From JBFHNV01 sp965365655 (GTDB lineage: Bacteria > Pseudomonadota > Gammaproteobacteria > HK1), in contig CBDUCN010000082.1 in the NCBI GenBank assembly GCA_965365655.1, forward strand, positions 1 through 17,197: a stretch of DNA of 17,197 nt, written 5' to 3'. Under the pieces are notes generated by a model. That model did no database searches, was not told the origin of the DNA, and was given only the letters and a program-made list of their open reading frames with translations. Positions 14,729 to 17,197 of this stretch are shown here, piece after piece; the first letter of the stretch is position 1, and every line of letters begins with the position of its first letter. The translations under genes and the position numbers were made by a program.

Positions 14729-15598
14729 CTACAGCCAGTAGACGAAGATGAACAGGCCGAGCCAGACCACGTCGACGAAGTGCCAGTACCACGCGGCCGC
14801 CTCGAACGCGAAGTGGTTCTTCGCCGAGAAGTGGCCGCGCATCGCGCGCAGCATCATCACGAGCAGCATGATCGCACCGATGGTCACGTGCAGCCCGTGG
14901 AATCCGGTGAGCATGAAGAACGTGGATCCGTAGATTCCCGACTCCAGCGTCAGGTTCAGATCGCCGTAGGCGTGGGCGTACTCGTAGGCCTGGAAGCCGA
15001 CGAACAGGAATCCGAGCGCCACGGTGGCCAGCAGCCAGAATATGAACTGCGGGCGCTTGTCCTTCAGAATCGCCCAGTGCGCGAGGGTGACCGTGCCACC
15101 GCTGGTCAGCAGGATGGCGGTGTTCAGGGCGGGTATGCCCCACGCGCCGATGGTCGAGAACGCGCCGCCGATCTCGTCGGGACCGTTCGTGGGCCACGCC
15201 GCGTCGAAGTTCGGCCACAGCACTCCGTGCGTCATCTCGCCGCCGACGCCCTCACCGCCCAGCCACGGCACGGAATAGACCCGCGCGTAGAACAGCGCAC
15301 CGAAGAAGGCGGCGAAGAAGCACACCTCCGAGAGGATGAACCAGCCCATACCCCAGCGGAACGAGACATCCACCTGCTTGTTGTAGATGCCGCTCTCGCT
15401 CTCGTGGATGACGGTTCCGAACCAGCCGAACATCATCGCGATCGTCACGATCAGGCCGAGCACCATCGCGGTGTGGCCTATCCCGTGGCCATTCAGCGAT
15501 GCGGCGAAGCCCCCGACCAGCAGCGTCAGGCCGATGGAGCCCATGATCGGCCACTTGGTGCCGTGGGGGATGTAGTACGCGTTGTCCGCTGTGGCCAT
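14729..15598 (-). CDS. coxC: Cytochrome c oxidase subunit III
   Basis: Subunit III stabilises the aa3-type oxidase core and its proton uptake. The 289-residue protein has seven predicted membrane spans. Family landmarks are YYIPHGTKWPIMGSIGL at the N-terminus, FRWGMGWFILSEVCFFAAFFGALFYAR, FQAYEYAHA, FFMLTGFHGLHVTIG and the C-terminal HFAFEAAAWYWHFVDVVWLGLF. The long loop after the third span (about 110-150) is normal for the proteobacterial form. The ATG at 15598 fits the conserved MA...YYIPHG start. It follows ctaG after 54 bases. That gap is too short for the DUF2970 gene often found here. Confidence 0.96.
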   Translation of the reverse strand: MATADNAYYIPHGTKWPIMGSIGLTLLVGGFAASLNGHGIGHTAMVLGLIVTIAMMFGWFGTVIHESESGIYNKQVDVSFRWGMGWFILSEVCFFAAFFGALFYARVYSVPWLGGEGVGGEMTHGVLWPNFDAAWPTNGPDEIGGAFSTIGAWGIPALNTAILLTSGGTVTLAHWAILKDKRPQFIFWLLATVALGFLFVGFQAYEYAHAYGDLNLTLESGIYGSTFFMLTGFHGLHVTIGAIMLLVMMLRAMRGHFSAKNHFAFEAAAWYWHFVDVVWLGLFIFVYWL

Positions 15599-15652
15599 GG
15601 CCGGTCTGCTCCGTGGTAATCCGTCGCGAAAGTGATGCCCGTGGTCGGCGCG

Positions 15653-16201
15653 TCAGCCCTGGCCGTCCGCGTCGAAGAAGGTGTAGGAAAGCGTGATGGT
15701 GTGCACCTGTGGCGGAAGATCGCGGTCCACCACGAAGCGCACCGGCATGCGGCGCTGCTCGCCGGCGCCGAGCTCCTGGCGCGTGAAGCAGAAGCACTCC
15801 GTCTTGTTGAAGTACCGCGCAGCGGTGTTCGGAGACACGCTGGGCACGGCCTGCCCGCTCGTCGGGCGCGAGCTCCGGTTGATCGCGCTGAAGTTCGCCT
15901 CGTAGATCTGGCCCGGATGCACCTTCATGCGGGTCACCTCGGGCGCGAAATCCCAGCCCAGAGCGCCGTTCACGCTGGAAACGAACTCCACCGTCACGGT
16001 GCGGCTGAGATCGGCCGTGCCGTCTACGGCGGCTGCTTCCACCCGCCCGGTCTTGCCGTTGAGGCCGGTGATCTCGCAGAACACGTCGTAGATCGGCACC
16101 AGGGCGAAACCGAAGCCGAACATCGCGACGGTGAGGGCCGCGAGGCGCATCGCGCTGCGGCGGTTTCGGCGTTGCCGGTCGATCGCGGGTGCGTCGCTCA
16201 T
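15653..16201 (-). CDS. ctaG: Cytochrome c oxidase assembly protein CtaG (Cox11)
   Basis: CtaG/Cox11 is a membrane-anchored copper chaperone that builds the CuB site of subunit I. The 182-residue protein has one N-terminal span (about 18-37), then VPIYDVFCEITGLNGKT with Cys42, and a periplasmic immunoglobulin-like beta domain. The copper-binding CFCF motif is present as Cys136 and Cys138 in NKTECFCFTRQ. PSVSPNTAARYFNK and the C-terminal TITLSYTFF are also family signatures. The ATG at 16201 lies one base past the stop of the small upstream gene, and no Shine-Dalgarno sequence is visible, so translation is probably coupled. Confidence 0.96.
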   Translation of the reverse strand: MSDAPAIDRQRRNRRSAMRLAALTVAMFGFGFALVPIYDVFCEITGLNGKTGRVEAAAVDGTADLSRTVTVEFVSSVNGALGWDFAPEVTRMKVHPGQIYEANFSAINRSSRPTSGQAVPSVSPNTAARYFNKTECFCFTRQELGAGEQRRMPVRFVVDRDLPPQVHTITLSYTFFDADGQG

Positions 16202-16202
16202 C

Positions 16203-16322
16203 TCAGGACGGGTTGAAGGTGATCATCAGCAGGTAGAAGCACACCGCGACCACCCCGAGGGCGAACGCCAGCCGGCGGTTCGCCCTGCGGGTCTTCTCGT
16301 CGTATCGCGCGTCGGACGGCAC
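16203..16322 (-). CDS. Small single-span cytochrome oxidase assembly-type protein (39 residues)
   Basis: A short frame fills the gap between coxA and ctaG exactly: a GTG start (16322) three bases after the coxA stop and a TGA one base before the ctaG ATG. The 39-residue product begins MPSDARYDEKTRRANRRL, a basic cytoplasmic head, followed by a single hydrophobic span (about 19-35, ALGVVAVCFYLLMITF) and ends in NPS. Very small proteins of this form (basic head, RRANxR-like segment, one span) occur between coxA and ctaG in related clusters. The function is unknown; an accessory role in oxidase assembly is inferred from location and tight packing. It is short enough to be missed by ordinary gene calling. 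Confidence 0.8.
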   Translation of the reverse strand: MPSDARYDEKTRRANRRLAFALGVVAVCFYLLMITFNPS

Positions 16323-16325
16323 GGT

Positions 16326-17197
16326 TCAGCCGTGCGCCTCGGCATCGACCACCTTCGGCGGCTCGTTGAAGCTGTGGTACGGCGGCGGCGACGACAGCGT
16401 CCACTCGAGGCCGTGCGCACCTTCCCATACGCGGTCGTCCGCCGGCTCCCCTTCGCGAATGCACTTGATCACGATGTACGCGAACAGCAGCTGCGAGAAC
16501 CCGAAGACGAAGCCGCCGATCGTTGACACCATGTTCCAGTCGGCGAACTGCACCGCATAGTCCGGGATGCGCCGGGGCATGCCGGCGAGGCCGAGGAAGT
16601 GCTGCGGGAAGAACAGCACGTTCACGGAAATCGTCGATATCCAGAAGTGAATCTTTCCGAGGCGCTCGTCGTACCGGTGGCCGGTGAACTTCGGCAGCCA
16701 GTAGTACGCGCCGGCCATGAGCGCGAAGATCGCTCCGGTGACGAGCACGTAGTGGAAGTGCGCCACCACGAAGTAGGTGTCGTGGTACTGGAAGTCGGCG
16801 GGGACGATGGCCAGCATCAGGCCCGAGAAGCCGCCGATGGTGAACAGAATCACGAACGCGATCGCGAACAGCATCGGTGTCTCGAAGGTCATCGAGCCCC
16901 GCCACATCGTCGCGACCCAGTTGAATACCTTCACTCCGGTGGGCACGGCGATGAGCATCGTGGTGTACATGAAGAACAGCTCGCCCGCGAGGGGCATGCC
17001 CACCGTGAACATGTGGTGTGCCCAGACGATGAAGGACAGGAACGCGATCGAGGCCGTCGCGTACACCATCGACTCATAGCCGAACAGCGGCTTGCGGGCG
17101 AAGGTCGGGATGATCTGGGACACGATCCCGAAGGCCGGCAGGATCATGATGTAGACCTCGGGATGCCCGAAGAACCAGAAGATGTGCTGGAACATCA
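16326..17197 (-). CDS. coxA: Cytochrome c oxidase subunit I, C-terminal part (partial)
   Basis: This is the catalytic subunit of an aa3-type heme-copper oxidase, which reduces oxygen to water and pumps protons across the inner membrane. The frame runs off the right edge, so about 290 of roughly 530 residues are present. The visible active-site residues are all intact: HPEVY with the CuB histidine crosslinked to tyrosine, WAHHMFTVG with two more CuB histidines, and HDTYFVVAHFHYVL with the heme a3 and heme a ligand histidines in HFH. The HPEVY motif marks an A-type oxidase. The C-terminus ends in a polar tail. The gene starts beyond the window, presumably after coxB. Confidence 0.97.
   Translation of the reverse strand, partial: MFQHIFWFFGHPEVYIMILPAFGIVSQIIPTFARKPLFGYESMVYATASIAFLSFIVWAHHMFTVGMPLAGELFFMYTTMLIAVPTGVKVFNWVATMWRGSMTFETPMLFAIAFVILFTIGGFSGLMLAIVPADFQYHDTYFVVAHFHYVLVTGAIFALMAGAYYWLPKFTGHRYDERLGKIHFWISTISVNVLFFPQHFLGLAGMPRRIPDYAVQFADWNMVSTIGGFVFGFSQLLFAYIVIKCIREGEPADDRVWEGAHGLEWTLSSPPPYHSFNEPPKVVDAEAHG

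Noticed and set aside
1..17197. Search for mobile elements, CRISPR arrays, tRNA/rRNA genes, defence or toxin systems
   Set aside because: Nearly all sequence is accounted for by tightly packed housekeeping genes with uniform composition; I saw no transposase, regularly spaced repeats, cloverleaf-like genes or attachment-site duplications.

Overview
The window is about 17.2 kb of high-GC DNA carrying chromosomal housekeeping genes. Most reading frames are intact, and there are few gaps. Gene content and order (gltB-gltD-hemE; mutM / ferredoxin-coaD-rsmD / ftsY-ftsE-ftsX-rpoH; and a cox-ctaG-coxIII-SURF1-ctaA-ctaB cluster) fit a gammaproteobacterium, broadly like Pseudomonas or Chromatiales-type genomes. 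This placement rests on gene families and synteny; I cannot name a genus.

Layout. Positions 1-5481 (+ strand) hold the 3' end of gltB, then gltD, hemE, a DUF368 membrane protein (probable undecaprenyl-phosphate translocase) and mutM. Positions 5563-6968 (- strand) hold rsmD, coaD and a 2[4Fe-4S] ferredoxin; rsmD and coaD overlap as ATGA. Positions 7018-10807 (+ strand) hold ftsY, ftsE and ftsX, joined by two GTGA overlaps, followed by a 366-base gap and rpoH. Positions 11065-17197 are an aa3-type cytochrome c oxidase cluster read leftward: the 3' part of coxA, a 39-residue single-membrane-span protein, ctaG, coxC, SURF1, an SCO-like CxxxC membrane protein, ctaA and ctaB. A 69-residue twin-transmembrane protein (DUF2909 type) lies inside this cluster on the opposite strand.

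How the genes work together. GltBD assimilates ammonia into glutamate. HemE makes coproporphyrinogen III on the way to heme; CtaB and CtaA convert heme B to heme O and heme A; SURF1, CtaG and the SCO-like protein help insert heme and copper into the oxidase. FtsY targets membrane proteins to the translocon, FtsEX controls septal wall hydrolysis, and RpoH directs heat-shock transcription.

The most notable signal is regulatory. A near-perfect CIRCE operator (9-9-9 inverted repeat, one arm mismatch, 9905-9931) lies immediately upstream of rpoH and overlaps a sigma70-type promoter with an extended -10. This suggests that the repressor HrcA controls the heat-shock sigma factor gene. I see no mobile element, CRISPR array, tRNA, rRNA or defence-type island, and no wholly new system. 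Several smaller oddities are listed as findings.
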